Of a stretch of 64,000 nucleotides of DNA, positions 45,669-53,954 are shown in pieces. Position 1 is the stretch's first letter; the number at the start of each line of letters is the position of its first letter. The notes under the pieces are model-generated. The model was not told where the DNA came from and ran no database searches. It saw only the letters and a program-made list of their open reading frames with translations. The DNA comes from Flavisolibacter ginsengisoli DSM 18119. GTDB lineage: Bacteria; Bacteroidota; Bacteroidia; Chitinophagales; Chitinophagaceae. The translations under genes were made by a program, and so were the position numbers. Where the stretch lies: contig NZ_FQUU01000010.1 in NCBI RefSeq assembly GCF_900129295.1, forward strand, positions 1-64,000, in the 5' to 3' direction.

Positions 45669-47200
45669 TGGCCCTAGCCAATTTCTTTGATAAAATAAGC
45701 CTTGGAGCTGCCCAGCGTATTAAAAATTACGATCGCAGTTCCTTTGAAAATAAGTTACTAGCTACCCGCCTAGCAATTGTTTATAGCGACAATGCGGTAC
45801 AGACTAATGAAGGAAAGTTTGCGCTCGATCTGGCGGTACGCATTTTAGCCCGTCTTTATCCAAATATTCAGTTTGTTGACCATTCATCAGACGGGTATGG
45901 CAGTACTATTACAAAAGAGCTCAAAGCCACATCCTTTCGCATCAATCCGGTTCTTAACGTAAATGAAGTCGAAGCGCCTGATATTACCCTCGTAATTGGC
46001 TCTGTTGATGACCGGCAAGTTGGAGGACAATGTTTTTTTACAGGGTCTTCTGGTTGGAAAGCCACCTTTTCAACTCAATCATCAATGAATTGTGCCGATA
46101 CCCAAAACCCCTTTGGCGCAGCAGCTTCGGTTTGTATAGCAGCCGCTAATATCTTTCGCTTCCTTTTTGCTGAGGAGCTTGGTCACCCCTCCTTGGATAG
46201 GGAGGTCTGCTTTTCAGTGTTTTCCCAACAAATCAATGCAATAAATAAAGAGGAGCCCGCGCTGCCCGCTGATATAACCTTAGGTTTTACCTTGGTAGGC
46301 ACAGGTGCTATTGGTAACTCAATTCTGTGGTGCTTGCTTCAGTTACCAACACTCAAAGGCTTTCTCAATCTAATCGATGACCAAGAAGTAAGCCTTACTA
46401 ATTTACAGCGCTATGCATTAATGGAACAAGAACATGTACGCAAAAGCAAAGTAGTGGAGCTTGAAAAAATGTTTACTCGTTTTCCGAATCTTACTGTTAA
46501 TCCTTTTTTAAATAAATGGCAGGAAATAATTGCTACTCTGCGACCAAATGACTTAGAGCTTATGGCAGTAGCTCTGGATTCTAAAGAGCAACGCCTGTTA
46601 ATTCAAAGTACGCTGCCTAAAAAAATTATTAATGCCTGGACTTCTCAGCAGGACATTGGTGTATCCCGTCATTTCAACTTTGCTGAAAATGTTTGTCTTG
46701 CCTGTTTATATATTCCTAAACAAAAGCAAAAAAGTGAGTCTGTAAAAATCGCTGAATCCCTTAAACTTCCCGAAGAATTAGTCCGAAACTATATTGCCAA
46801 TTCTATTATGGTAGATGAAGGGTTTATTTTCATGGTAGCCAAAAGTCTAAGCATTCCTGTAGATCAATTGCGTTCTTTAATTGGTAAACCTGTGCAGGTG
46901 TTTTACTCTGAAGGTATTTGTGGGGAACGGATCATAAGATCTAGTAGTGCCAGTGGCCATCAGGATCTAGAGGTGCCACTGGCCCATGAGTCGTTTTTGG
47001 CTGGTATATTAGCTGCCGCAGAAATCATTATAGAATCGGCGCAATTGCGTTTAAATAAAATTGAGCCGTTAACGAAAATAAACCTGCTTATGCCATTACA
47101 TAATTTCTTAAAAGAAGATGAAGAAAAAAATTTACAAGCTCGTTGTATTTGCACCGAACCAATTTTTGTTAAACGTTTTAAGACAAAATGGAGTTTATAA
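45668..47200 (+). CDS. E1-like ThiF-family ubiquitin-activating enzyme
   Basis: The 510-residue protein has an N-terminal ~200-residue domain of unknown fold, then a ThiF/E1 adenylation domain: FTLVGTGAIGNSILWCLLQL with the nucleotide loop at 211-216, LIDDQEVSLTNLQRYALM with the acidic and Arg residues that bind ATP, and a later Lys/Arg helix. Cysteines at 343/346 (CLAC) and 493/495 (CIC) likely hold a structural zinc. C418 in EGICGERI is a candidate catalytic cysteine. It shares one base with the JAB stop (TAATG). It would adenylate the Ubl tail and may transfer it through a thioester. No separate E2 follows. Confidence 0.8.
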   Translation: MALANFFDKISLGAAQRIKNYDRSSFENKLLATRLAIVYSDNAVQTNEGKFALDLAVRILARLYPNIQFVDHSSDGYGSTITKELKATSFRINPVLNVNEVEAPDITLVIGSVDDRQVGGQCFFTGSSGWKATFSTQSSMNCADTQNPFGAAASVCIAAANIFRFLFAEELGHPSLDREVCFSVFSQQINAINKEEPALPADITLGFTLVGTGAIGNSILWCLLQLPTLKGFLNLIDDQEVSLTNLQRYALMEQEHVRKSKVVELEKMFTRFPNLTVNPFLNKWQEIIATLRPNDLELMAVALDSKEQRLLIQSTLPKKIINAWTSQQDIGVSRHFNFAENVCLACLYIPKQKQKSESVKIAESLKLPEELVRNYIANSIMVDEGFIFMVAKSLSIPVDQLRSLIGKPVQVFYSEGICGERIIRSSSASGHQDLEVPLAHESFLAGILAAAEIIIESAQLRLNKIEPLTKINLLMPLHNFLKEDEEKNLQARCICTEPIFVKRFKTKWSL

Positions 47201-47649
47201 AAATTTATACGTTTTAAGTAACAATAGTATTAAAACATTTAAAACTTTTAAAGTGCCGAAACATAATTATCAAGCAAGATTAGAAAAACTACGTTCTAGA
47301 AGAATAGATATCGTTCTAAATAAAGCTTTCTTAGCCGAATCATTTAATCGTTCTATTCTTCCTAGACTGTCCGCTATGTATTCGAAGCCATGAATGCGAT
47401 CTTATCTTTTGGGACCTGAAATTATCCGTTTAAGTGTTGAAGTAGATAGGGGAAGATTAGTCTATCGAGAAAAAGGTAAAGATAGAAGTATGTCTTATAA
47501 GAGAGTAAAGAAATGGCTAATTTGAACTTCACACATGATAGACCACAAGTTCCAGGTTGGTTGTTTTAAATTTAATTAGTTGTCCCCTAAAAAAGATAAA
47601 ACTATAGTCAAGCAATCGCCCAGGTACTTTTTTAATTCAAGCCTCAGAA
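47201..47649. other. 449-base stretch after the E1 gene, possible gene debris
   Basis: Between the E1 stop and the first right repeat copy. A small frame at 47394-47525 encodes 43 residues with GRLVYREKGKDRSMSYKRVK, which look protein-like, and an AT-rich frame overlaps the E1 end at 47118-47393. I cannot support either as a real gene. The stretch may be decayed coding DNA. Confidence 0.35.
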
Positions 47650-47684
47650 ATATTTCATGATCCAAAATAGTTGGTCTTACCCAA
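47650..47684 (-). repeat. Extra partial copy of the boundary repeat
   Basis: The 35 bases match the core of the boundary repeat (ATTTCATGATCC, then TGGTCTTACCCAA) in the same orientation as 47775-47875. Its right flank differs from the other copies and is GC-rich. Confidence 0.7.
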
Positions 47685-47774
47685 GGCCTTCGCGCCACTT
47701 CGTTTCGCTGGGCTTTTCTGTTTGTCCGTAGTTTGAAAGCATGCAGCAAATTATTTCAAGCTCAATTTTGTCAA

Positions 47775-47875
47775 TGCATGCTTTCTCCACTCCCAAACAT
47801 AAAAGCCCTCTCTTTTTATTGGATTATTTCATGATCCAGGAATATGTGGTCTTACCCAAAGACCTCGGCCTCCTT
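47775..47875 (-). repeat. Right boundary repeat of the cassette
   Basis: The reverse complement of this 101-base stretch aligns along its whole length with 42593-42687, with long exact blocks at both ends and in the middle. It lies about 100 bases before the tRNA-Leu gene end. An 11-bp inverted repeat, GAAAGCATGCA at 47735-47745 and TGCATGCTTTC at 47775-47785, joins it to the neighbouring sequence. Confidence 0.75.
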
Positions 47876-47930
47876 CGTCGGCCTCGGGGCTTTTTATTTG
47901 TTCCTGCCTGCGGACAAGCCCGCGCCAGTC

Positions 47931-47968
47931 CCAAATAAAAAGCCCCATCTCACTGCGTGAGACGGGGT
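47931..47968 (-). terminator. Terminator of the tRNA-Leu gene
   Basis: On the minus strand an 11-bp stem (CCCCGTCTCAC with GTGAGATGGGG, one G-T pair) around GCA is followed by CTTTTTATTT. It begins six bases after the tRNA end. Confidence 0.85.
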
Positions 47969-47973
47969 CTTTG

Positions 47974-48055
47974 TGCCCGGGACTGGATTCGAACCAGCAC
48001 ACCTCGCGGCGCCGCCACCTGAAGACGGTGCGTCTACCAATTTCGCCACCCGGGC
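47974..48055 (-). tRNA. tRNA-Leu (CAG anticodon)
   Basis: The 82-base minus-strand sequence folds with acceptor GCCCGGG/CCCGGGC plus discriminator A, a D arm containing TTGGTAGACGC, an anticodon loop TTCAGGT giving CAG, a long variable arm typical of class II leucine tRNAs, and a T arm with GGTTCGAATCC. CCA is not encoded and must be added by the CCA enzyme. It is an obvious place for integration of mobile DNA and borders the ubiquitin-like cassette. Confidence 0.95.
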
Positions 48056-48093
48056 AGGGGAGTGCAAATATAGCTTTCCTGCCTAATCCAACA

Positions 48094-49023
48094 TCAAACC
48101 ACCTCCACTTTTTTCGTTTTTACAACCAATAATAATACACCAGCTAATACCAAAAGAGTACCTATGATCTGTAACAGGAATATTTTCTCGCCCAAAAAAT
48201 AATGAGCTTGTAATATGGTTGATACCGGTCCTATGCTGGATATAATGGCCACCTTGGTTGACCCAACCTTTTTCATAGCATAGGATAACATATAAGTTGG
48301 TATCACGGTAGCTATTAAAGCCAGTGCAATACCATACCACCATAAGCTCATACCTGACTGCAATAAATCATATTGCCCACGGACCAGGTAATGAACAAAC
48401 ACACCAGCCGTTGAAGACAAAAGTGCATAGGAAGTAAATTTATTGGCGCCTATCCTTGGGATCATTTTGCCGCTTCCGGCTATATATACTGAATAGGTAA
48501 TGGAGCAAAGAAAAACCAATAACGTTCCGAGGAAGAAATGAGGGTTAGAAGTATCTACATTCAGCTCACCATAATAGGCTATTCCAATTCCGATATAGGT
48601 AAGCACAAGTGCTGCTCCTTCATTACGCCGGATAGGCTCCTTGAATACAAAAGCATTGATCAAAACGGCAAACGATGGATACAGGAATAAAATAAGCCTC
48701 TCCAGTCCGGCAGATATATATTGCAACCCTATAAAATCAAAAAGACTGCTCAGGTAATAACCAAATAAACCAAGACCAATTGTATACATCCATTCCTTTC
48801 GTGACAATTGCACATTTTCCGGGTTTTTTGTAATAAGGATAGCAGCCAGAAGGTAAAAAGGTAAGGAGAACACCATGCGCAGGGTAAGCAGCGTCAGTGC
48901 ATCAACCTTTACATCTGCAAATGCCAGCTTTACTATGATCGCTTTGGTGGAAAATAGAATCGCACCAAAAAAGGCTACCAATATTCCAATAAACCCTGCG
49001 GGCAGGTTTCCATCTTTATCCAT
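48094..49023 (-). CDS. EamA/DMT-family transporter
   Basis: I use M11 (ATG at 49021-49023), because the longer frame from 49053 would start inside the terminator of dapD. The protein of 309 residues has ten membrane spans in two five-helix EamA repeats, the second beginning near VLTYIGIGIAYYGEL, and ends in hydrophobic GVLLLVVKTKK. Such proteins export amino acids or metabolites through the inner membrane. It stands alone after dapD. Substrate unknown. Confidence 0.85.
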   Translation of the reverse strand: MDKDGNLPAGFIGILVAFFGAILFSTKAIIVKLAFADVKVDALTLLTLRMVFSLPFYLLAAILITKNPENVQLSRKEWMYTIGLGLFGYYLSSLFDFIGLQYISAGLERLILFLYPSFAVLINAFVFKEPIRRNEGAALVLTYIGIGIAYYGELNVDTSNPHFFLGTLLVFLCSITYSVYIAGSGKMIPRIGANKFTSYALLSSTAGVFVHYLVRGQYDLLQSGMSLWWYGIALALIATVIPTYMLSYAMKKVGSTKVAIISSIGPVSTILQAHYFLGEKIFLLQIIGTLLVLAGVLLLVVKTKKVEVV

Positions 49024-49027
49024 ACAT

Positions 49028-49051
49028 AAAAAACCCCGCTGCTGCGGGGCC
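49028..49051 (-). terminator. Terminator after dapD
   Basis: Minus-strand stem with 6-bp core GCGGGG/CCCCGC (49034-49039 and 49044-49049) around four bases is followed by a run of T. It ends dapD and lies at the start of the EamA gene. Confidence 0.8.
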
Positions 49052-49056
49052 AATTA

Positions 49057-49869
49057 TTAAACAGCTACATTAAAATCTCTTAAAGCATCATTGAGGCTCG
49101 TTTTCAGATCGGTGCTTTCTTTTCTTTTGCCAATGATCAGTGCACAACTCACATTGTATTCTCCGGCGGGGAATTTTTTATTATAACTTCCTGGTATCAC
49201 CACGCTGCGTGCAGGCACCACACCTTTTGTTTCTACGGGCTCACTGCCGCTGACATCAATGATCTTTGTCGACTGCGTCAATACTACATTGGCACCCAGC
49301 ACAGCTTCCTTCTCCACGCGAACACCTTCTACAACAATACACCTGCTGCCAATGAAACAACCATCTTCAATGATCACGGGAGAAGCCTGCAAAGGCTCCA
49401 GCACACCACCAATGCCTACACCACCACTCAGGTGCACACCTTTACCTATCTGCGCACAACTGCCTACAGTCGCCCAGGTATCCACCATTGTTCCTTCATC
49501 CACGTAAGCGCCAATATTTACATAGGAAGGCATCAACACCACATTCCTGGCCACATAGGCACCATAACGGGCCACGGCATGAGGCACAGCCCTGACACCC
49601 AGTTCCTTGTAATTCTTTTTCAACAGCATCTTATCGTAAAACTCAAATGGCTCCATACTCCATGTCTGCATCGGCTGGATGCCAAAATATAAGAGGATGG
49701 CCTGCTTCACCCACTCATTCACCTTCCAGCCATTCTCAGTTGGCTCCGCCACGCGTAACCTTCCTTTGTCCACTTCTTCTATCACCGCCCTTATGTCATC
49801 CTGTATGGCCTGGTAAGTCAGCATTTCACGCTTTTGCCATGCTTGTTCAATAGACTCTCTTAACTTCAT
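49057..49869 (-). CDS. dapD: 2,3,4,5-tetrahydropyridine-2,6-dicarboxylate N-succinyltransferase
   Basis: The 270-residue protein is a trimeric left-handed beta-helix enzyme that transfers succinyl from succinyl-CoA to tetrahydrodipicolinate in the lysine and diaminopimelate pathway. The N-terminal helical domain ends with PMQTWSMEPFEFYDKM. The hexapeptide region holds the family signature YVNIGAYVDEGTMVDTWATV, followed by SCAQIGKGVHLSGGVGIGG, and the end has PARSVVIPGSYNKKFP. All parts are intact and length is normal. It ends with the hairpin terminator listed above. Confidence 0.95.
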   Translation of the reverse strand: MKLRESIEQAWQKREMLTYQAIQDDIRAVIEEVDKGRLRVAEPTENGWKVNEWVKQAILLYFGIQPMQTWSMEPFEFYDKMLLKKNYKELGVRAVPHAVARYGAYVARNVVLMPSYVNIGAYVDEGTMVDTWATVGSCAQIGKGVHLSGGVGIGGVLEPLQASPVIIEDGCFIGSRCIVVEGVRVEKEAVLGANVVLTQSTKIIDVSGSEPVETKGVVPARSVVIPGSYNKKFPAGEYNVSCALIIGKRKESTDLKTSLNDALRDFNVAV

Positions 49870-49935
49870 CGAAATTTTTTTGCAAACTTAACTGAACTGG
49901 AGTAATTGCTCATTACAACCTTCTAATAAACAGGA

Positions 49936-51075
49936 ATGAAAATTGGCTTTGACGGAAAGAGAGCTTTCCACAATACCACGGGGCTGGGAAATTATAGCCG
50001 CACCCTCATCAGGGGCCTGGCAACCTGGTACCCCGAACACGAGTATTACCTGTTCAATCCAAAACCTTCACGAAAATTTTCCAAACCGGTATTCCCGCAA
50101 GTTCATGAAGTATTGCCTGCAGGATTGATCAATAAAACCTTTTCTTCCGCCTGGCGAAGTAGTTGGGTTAAGAAAGACCTGGAGCAATTGGGTATTCAGT
50201 TATACCATGGCTTAAGCCATGAGATACCACACGGCATTCAGCATACCGCTATACGATCTGTGGTTACTATTCATGACCTTATCTTTGAAAGATACCCGGA
50301 ACAATTTGGAAAGATCAATGTGCTGATATACCGCCACAAGTTTCAATACTCCTGCCGCAATGCCAACCACATTATAGCCATCAGTCAACAAACCAAACAG
50401 GATATTATAGACTGGTATGGCATAAGCGAAGAAAAGATTGATGTATGTTATCAAAGTTGCGATCCTGTTTTTGCCGAGGTCATCGCAGAATCAGAAAAGC
50501 AACGTACCAGGAAGCGATATAACCTGCCGCAGCAGTTTTTCCTGTATGTGGGTTCCATTATTGAACGAAAAAATTTGCTGGGCATATGCCAGGCAATGTA
50601 TATTAATGGTAATAGTTCTCTGCCATTGGTAGTGATAGGAGATGGACGTGCCTATAAGCAAAAGGTAAAGGAATATATACATGAAAAAGGGTTGTCATCG
50701 CAGGTCATTTTTCTTTCAGAAACCCAGCCAATAGGTAAAGACACGAGAGAACTGGCTACTATTTACCAGTTGTCCACGGCCCTTGTTTATCCTTCCTGTT
50801 TTGAAGGTTTTGGCATACCGGTATTGGAAGCCATGTGGTCTGGAGTTCCCGTGATCACCTCCTCGGTTTCCTGTCTTCCGGAAACAGGAGGCGAAGCAGC
50901 ATTGTATGTCGATCCTTCCAATCCTGAATCAATGGCTGGTGCCATGAAACGCATCCAGGATAATGAAGATTTGCGTAGGGAAATGATCATCCTTGGCCAC
51001 CGCCAGGCAGAAAATTTTACACTGGAAAAATGCACCGATGAAATTATGCGGGTGTATAAAAAATTGATGAAATGA
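49936..51075 (+). CDS. Glycosyltransferase, GT4 family
   Basis: The 379-residue protein starts with IGFDGKRAFHNTTGLGNYSR, where the first loop binds the acceptor side. The C-terminal half has FLYVGSIIERKNLLGICQAM, LPLVVIGDG and SCFEGFGIPVLEAMWSGVPV with the E-x7-E pattern, followed by EAALYVDPSNPE, as in GT4 mannosyl- or glucosyltransferases. It ends in a 4-base overlap (ATGA) with tsaC, so the two are cotranscribed. It is outside the polysaccharide locus and probably serves another cell glycan. Confidence 0.9.
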   Translation: MKIGFDGKRAFHNTTGLGNYSRTLIRGLATWYPEHEYYLFNPKPSRKFSKPVFPQVHEVLPAGLINKTFSSAWRSSWVKKDLEQLGIQLYHGLSHEIPHGIQHTAIRSVVTIHDLIFERYPEQFGKINVLIYRHKFQYSCRNANHIIAISQQTKQDIIDWYGISEEKIDVCYQSCDPVFAEVIAESEKQRTRKRYNLPQQFFLYVGSIIERKNLLGICQAMYINGNSSLPLVVIGDGRAYKQKVKEYIHEKGLSSQVIFLSETQPIGKDTRELATIYQLSTALVYPSCFEGFGIPVLEAMWSGVPVITSSVSCLPETGGEAALYVDPSNPESMAGAMKRIQDNEDLRREMIILGHRQAENFTLEKCTDEIMRVYKKLMK

Positions 51076-51647
51076 CTAAAGCATTTGAAAAAGATATTGA
51101 AGAAAGCCTTCGCATAATGAAAGAAGGTGGTGTGATCCTTTATCCCACAGATACTATCTGGGGATTGGGATGTGATGCCACGAATTCCGAAGCTGTAAAA
51201 AGGATCTATAATATTAAAAAGCGGGATGATTCCAAAAGCATGATCATACTGGTTGCAGATGAAAGGGAATTAATGCAGTATGTGGCGGCCCCCGATCCAC
51301 AGGTTTTTGACTTCATTCAAGAACAAACCAGGCCCACCACCATCATTTTTGATCATGCCATTGGGCTGCCCGATAACCTGGTGGCAGAGGATGGGTCCAT
51401 AGCCATACGCCTGGTACAGGATGAGTTTTGCCGGCATTTGATAAAGCGTTTACGCCATCCCGTTGTTTCGACTTCGGCTAACATTAGTGGTCAGTCATCA
51501 CCACAATCTTTCAATGATATTGCCCCGGAGATAAAAACTGCCGTTGATTATATTGTTGATTGGAGACAGAAGGATACCAGGCCCACCCAACCTTCCCGCA
51601 TTATCAAATGGATGGGAAATGGTGAATTTAATGTGATCCGGGAATGA
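51072..51647 (+). CDS. tsaC: L-threonylcarbamoyladenylate synthase (YrdC/Sua5-type)
   Basis: The 191-residue protein is a YrdC domain with GGVILYPTDTIWGLGCDA near residues 15-32, then IKKRDDSKSMIILV and a later VSTSANISGQSSP. It makes threonylcarbamoyl-AMP from threonine, bicarbonate and ATP, the first step of t6A at position 37 of tRNAs reading ANN. The long C-terminal Sua5 domain is absent, so it is TsaC-sized. The start overlaps the previous stop. It is the first of three tRNA-maturation genes close together here. Confidence 0.9.
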   Translation: MTKAFEKDIEESLRIMKEGGVILYPTDTIWGLGCDATNSEAVKRIYNIKKRDDSKSMIILVADERELMQYVAAPDPQVFDFIQEQTRPTTIIFDHAIGLPDNLVAEDGSIAIRLVQDEFCRHLIKRLRHPVVSTSANISGQSSPQSFNDIAPEIKTAVDYIVDWRQKDTRPTQPSRIIKWMGNGEFNVIRE

Positions 51648-51730
51648 GGAAAAGATTTGGACCCGTAATATTGATAAGGGTAGCTAGTTTGTTTCAATAG
51701 ATTAATATACTAACCGATCCATCTTTCTAA

Positions 51731-51786
51731 TCAACCTTTCAACTTTTCAACCTTTCAACCTTTCAACATTTCAACACGTCAACTTT
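51731..51786 (+). repeat. 8-bp tandem repeat, seven units
   Basis: The pentamer TCAAC occurs at 51731, 51739, 51747, 51755, 51763, 51771 and 51779, exactly eight bases apart, with the next three bases mostly CTT or TTT. It lies between tsaC and cca, ending 64 bases before the cca start. Confidence 0.85.
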
Positions 51787-51850
51787 CAATTCCCAGCCTT
51801 ACAACTAGTCTATTGTTCCACCAATTACCCATTACAATATCTTTGCGCCG

Positions 51851-53272
51851 ATGGATATTCAATGCAGTGATAAAGAATTGGAGATATTAAAAAAGGTGGC
51901 ACAGGCCGCGGCGGCCTTGAACTATCCCTGTTATTTAATTGGCGGATTTGTACGGGACAAGATCCTTGACCGGCCAACTAAGGATGCAGATTTTGTCTGT
52001 GCCGGCGATGGATTGGAACTGGCCAGGGTAGCAGCTTCTCTTTTCAAACCACTTCCTAAAGTTTCCTATTTTAAAAATTTTGGTACGGCACAATTTAAAA
52101 TGCCTGATGGCTTTGACCTGGAGTTTGTAGGCGCCCGGCGGGAAAGCTACCGTTCCCATTCACGCAAACCTGATGTAGAAGCAGGTACACTGGAAGAGGA
52201 TCAGAACCGTAGGGATTTTACCATCAATGCTTTAGCCATAAGCCTGAACCAGGACAATTTTGGTACGCTGATCGATCCTTTTCATGGCTTGGAGGATATG
52301 AAGCAGGGTTTGATACGTACGCCAATGGATCCTGCTCAAACCTTCAGTGATGATCCCTTGCGGATGATGAGGGCAATTCGCTTTGCCACACAATTACATT
52401 TCCGTATTTATCCTGAGACCTTCCATGCCATTAAGAAAAATGCGGAACGCATCAGCATTGTTTCCCAGGAGCGCATCACTGATGAACTGAACAAGATCAT
52501 CATGACGCCTAAGCCATCCATAGGATTTAAATTATTAATGGAAAGCAACCTGTTGTCCATGATATTCCCACAAATGGTAGAATTGGCAGGAGCTGAATTT
52601 ATAGAAGGCAAGGGGCATAAAGATAATTTTTACCATACACTGCAGGTACTGGATAATGTAGCAGAGAAATCTGACAACCTCTGGTTGCGTTGGGCTGCTA
52701 TCTTGCATGATATAGCCAAACCTGCCACCAAGCGGTTTGAAGATGGCTTTGGTTGGACCTTCCACGGGCATGAAGTGGTAGGGGGCAGGATGGTGCCTAA
52801 GATCTTTAATAAACTGAAGCTTCCCTTAGGCGAACCCATGAAATACGTCAAAAAGCTGGTAGAGTTGCACCTGCGTCCTATCTCTTTAACCAAAGAAAAT
52901 ATTACCGACTCCGCAGTACGTCGCCTGCTTTTCGATGCAGGTGAAGAAATAGAAGACCTGATGATCCTGTGCAACAGTGATATTACTTCAAAGAATAAGG
53001 TCAAGGTGAAGAGATACATTGAGAATTTTGAAATGGTGCGCAAGCGATGCAAGGAAGTGGAGGAAAAGGATCATATACGGCAATGGCAACCACCTATTAC
53101 TGGTGAGATCATTATGGAAACTTTCGGCATTTCCCCTTCAAAACCTGTTGGTATCATTAAGGATGCCATTAAGGATGCTATACTTGATGGCGAAATACCC
53201 AATGAATATGAAAAGGCCTATCAATTCATGTTGCAGAAGGGTGCCGAGTGTGGTTTAGTTCCGGTTAAATAA
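51851..53272 (+). CDS. cca: CCA-adding tRNA nucleotidyltransferase with HD domain
   Basis: The 473-residue protein has a class II nucleotidyltransferase head with [21 protein letters not shown], where the DxD (D45, D47) binds Mg, then [10 protein letters not shown]. An HD domain follows with the HD pair near residue 286 ([14 protein letters not shown]) and another His in GHEVVGG. This is the usual bacterial CCA/poly(A)-polymerase family layout. It adds or repairs the CCA end, which matters since tRNA-Leu here lacks an encoded CCA. Strict division between CCA enzyme and poly(A) polymerase cannot be made by eye. Confidence 0.88.
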   Translation: MDIQCSDKELEILKKVAQAAAALNYPCYLIGGFVRDKILDRPTKDADFVCAGDGLELARVAASLFKPLPKVSYFKNFGTAQFKMPDGFDLEFVGARRESYRSHSRKPDVEAGTLEEDQNRRDFTINALAISLNQDNFGTLIDPFHGLEDMKQGLIRTPMDPAQTFSDDPLRMMRAIRFATQLHFRIYPETFHAIKKNAERISIVSQERITDELNKIIMTPKPSIGFKLLMESNLLSMIFPQMVELAGAEFIEGKGHKDNFYHTLQVLDNVAEKSDNLWLRWAAILHDIAKPATKRFEDGFGWTFHGHEVVGGRMVPKIFNKLKLPLGEPMKYVKKLVELHLRPISLTKENITDSAVRRLLFDAGEEIEDLMILCNSDITSKNKVKVKRYIENFEMVRKRCKEVEEKDHIRQWQPPITGEIIMETFGISPSKPVGIIKDAIKDAILDGEIPNEYEKAYQFMLQKGAECGLVPVK

Positions 53273-53317
53273 GCCGTTTTGGCTATATTTGGGGTTTATT
53301 GAATGTGAAATCACACT

Positions 53318-53887
53318 ATGGCTATACTGAAATTCAGAGTATATTTTGAAGAAGACGACAGCGTATACCGGGATATTGCTATCAGGCATAAACAGAGTTT
53401 TTTAAACCTGCATGAAGCTATTCTAAAAGCTTTTGAATTCGATTCTAAACACCAGGCAACATTCTACCGCAGCAATGACCAGTGGCAGCGGGGAAGAGAG
53501 ATCACCCTTGAACCTTATGACAAACAATACCGGGCTGCTCCCTTATTAATGAAGGAGACAACCATTGGTTCAGAAATAAAAGATACCAACCAGCGTTTTA
53601 TCTATACTTATGATTTCACAAAAGGGTGGACCTTCCTGATTGAATTGATCAATGTATCAAAGGAAGAGAATCCCAAGCTTACTTATCCTGCCATGGTACG
53701 CAAGGAAGGTATTGCACCCAGTCAGTATGGAACCAAAAGTCTGCTTGGTGAACGCTTTGCCGATGTAGAAGAAAAGTATGACCTGACCAAGGGTGCTGAA
53801 GGATTTGGTGAAGAAGGAGAGGAGGGCGTTGATGACCAGGAAGCAAGTGCAGATGATACGGGTACAGACACAGGTGATGAATTTTAA
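53318..53887 (+). CDS. pRiA4b ORF-3-like domain protein
   Basis: The 189-residue protein resembles the plasmid pRiA4b ORF-3 family (Pfam PF07929): ILKFRVYFEEDDSVYRDIAI at the start, then AFEFDSKHQATFYRS, then FIYTYDFTKGWTFLIELINV near the middle. The tail (~155-189) is highly acidic (GEEGEEGVDDQE and on), likely disordered. The family is found in plasmids, transposons and chromosomes with no clear role. Here it sits between cca and miaA on the same strand, with a terminator after it. No mobile element is seen around it. Confidence 0.75.
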   Translation: MAILKFRVYFEEDDSVYRDIAIRHKQSFLNLHEAILKAFEFDSKHQATFYRSNDQWQRGREITLEPYDKQYRAAPLLMKETTIGSEIKDTNQRFIYTYDFTKGWTFLIELINVSKEENPKLTYPAMVRKEGIAPSQYGTKSLLGERFADVEEKYDLTKGAEGFGEEGEEGVDDQEASADDTGTDTGDEF

Positions 53888-53915
53888 GTCCTTTAATAAA
53901 ATCTGAACATTTTAT

Positions 53916-53948
53916 AATAACTCTGTCAGTGGCAGGGTTATTCTTTTA
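53916..53948 (+). terminator. Rho-independent terminator
   Basis: A 10-bp stem (53916-53925 and 53933-53942, one T-G pair) around a 7-nt loop is followed by CTTTTA. It ends the pRiA4b-like gene, seven bases before the miaA start. Confidence 0.65.
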
Positions 53949-53954
53949 TAGACC

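Noticed and set aside
47118-47393. 91-codon plus-strand frame overlapping the E1 end
   Set aside because: Its first 27 codons are inside the E1 gene in another frame, and the rest is AT-rich Lys/Arg/Ile sequence with no recognised pattern.
47741-47938. 65-codon plus-strand frame before tRNA-Leu
   Set aside because: It runs straight through the right boundary repeat and into the tRNA terminator, so it is a by-product of non-coding sequence.
53318-53887. pRiA4b-like gene as part of an insertion sequence
   Set aside because: No transposase, terminal repeats or target duplication are visible; it sits in a normal gene row.
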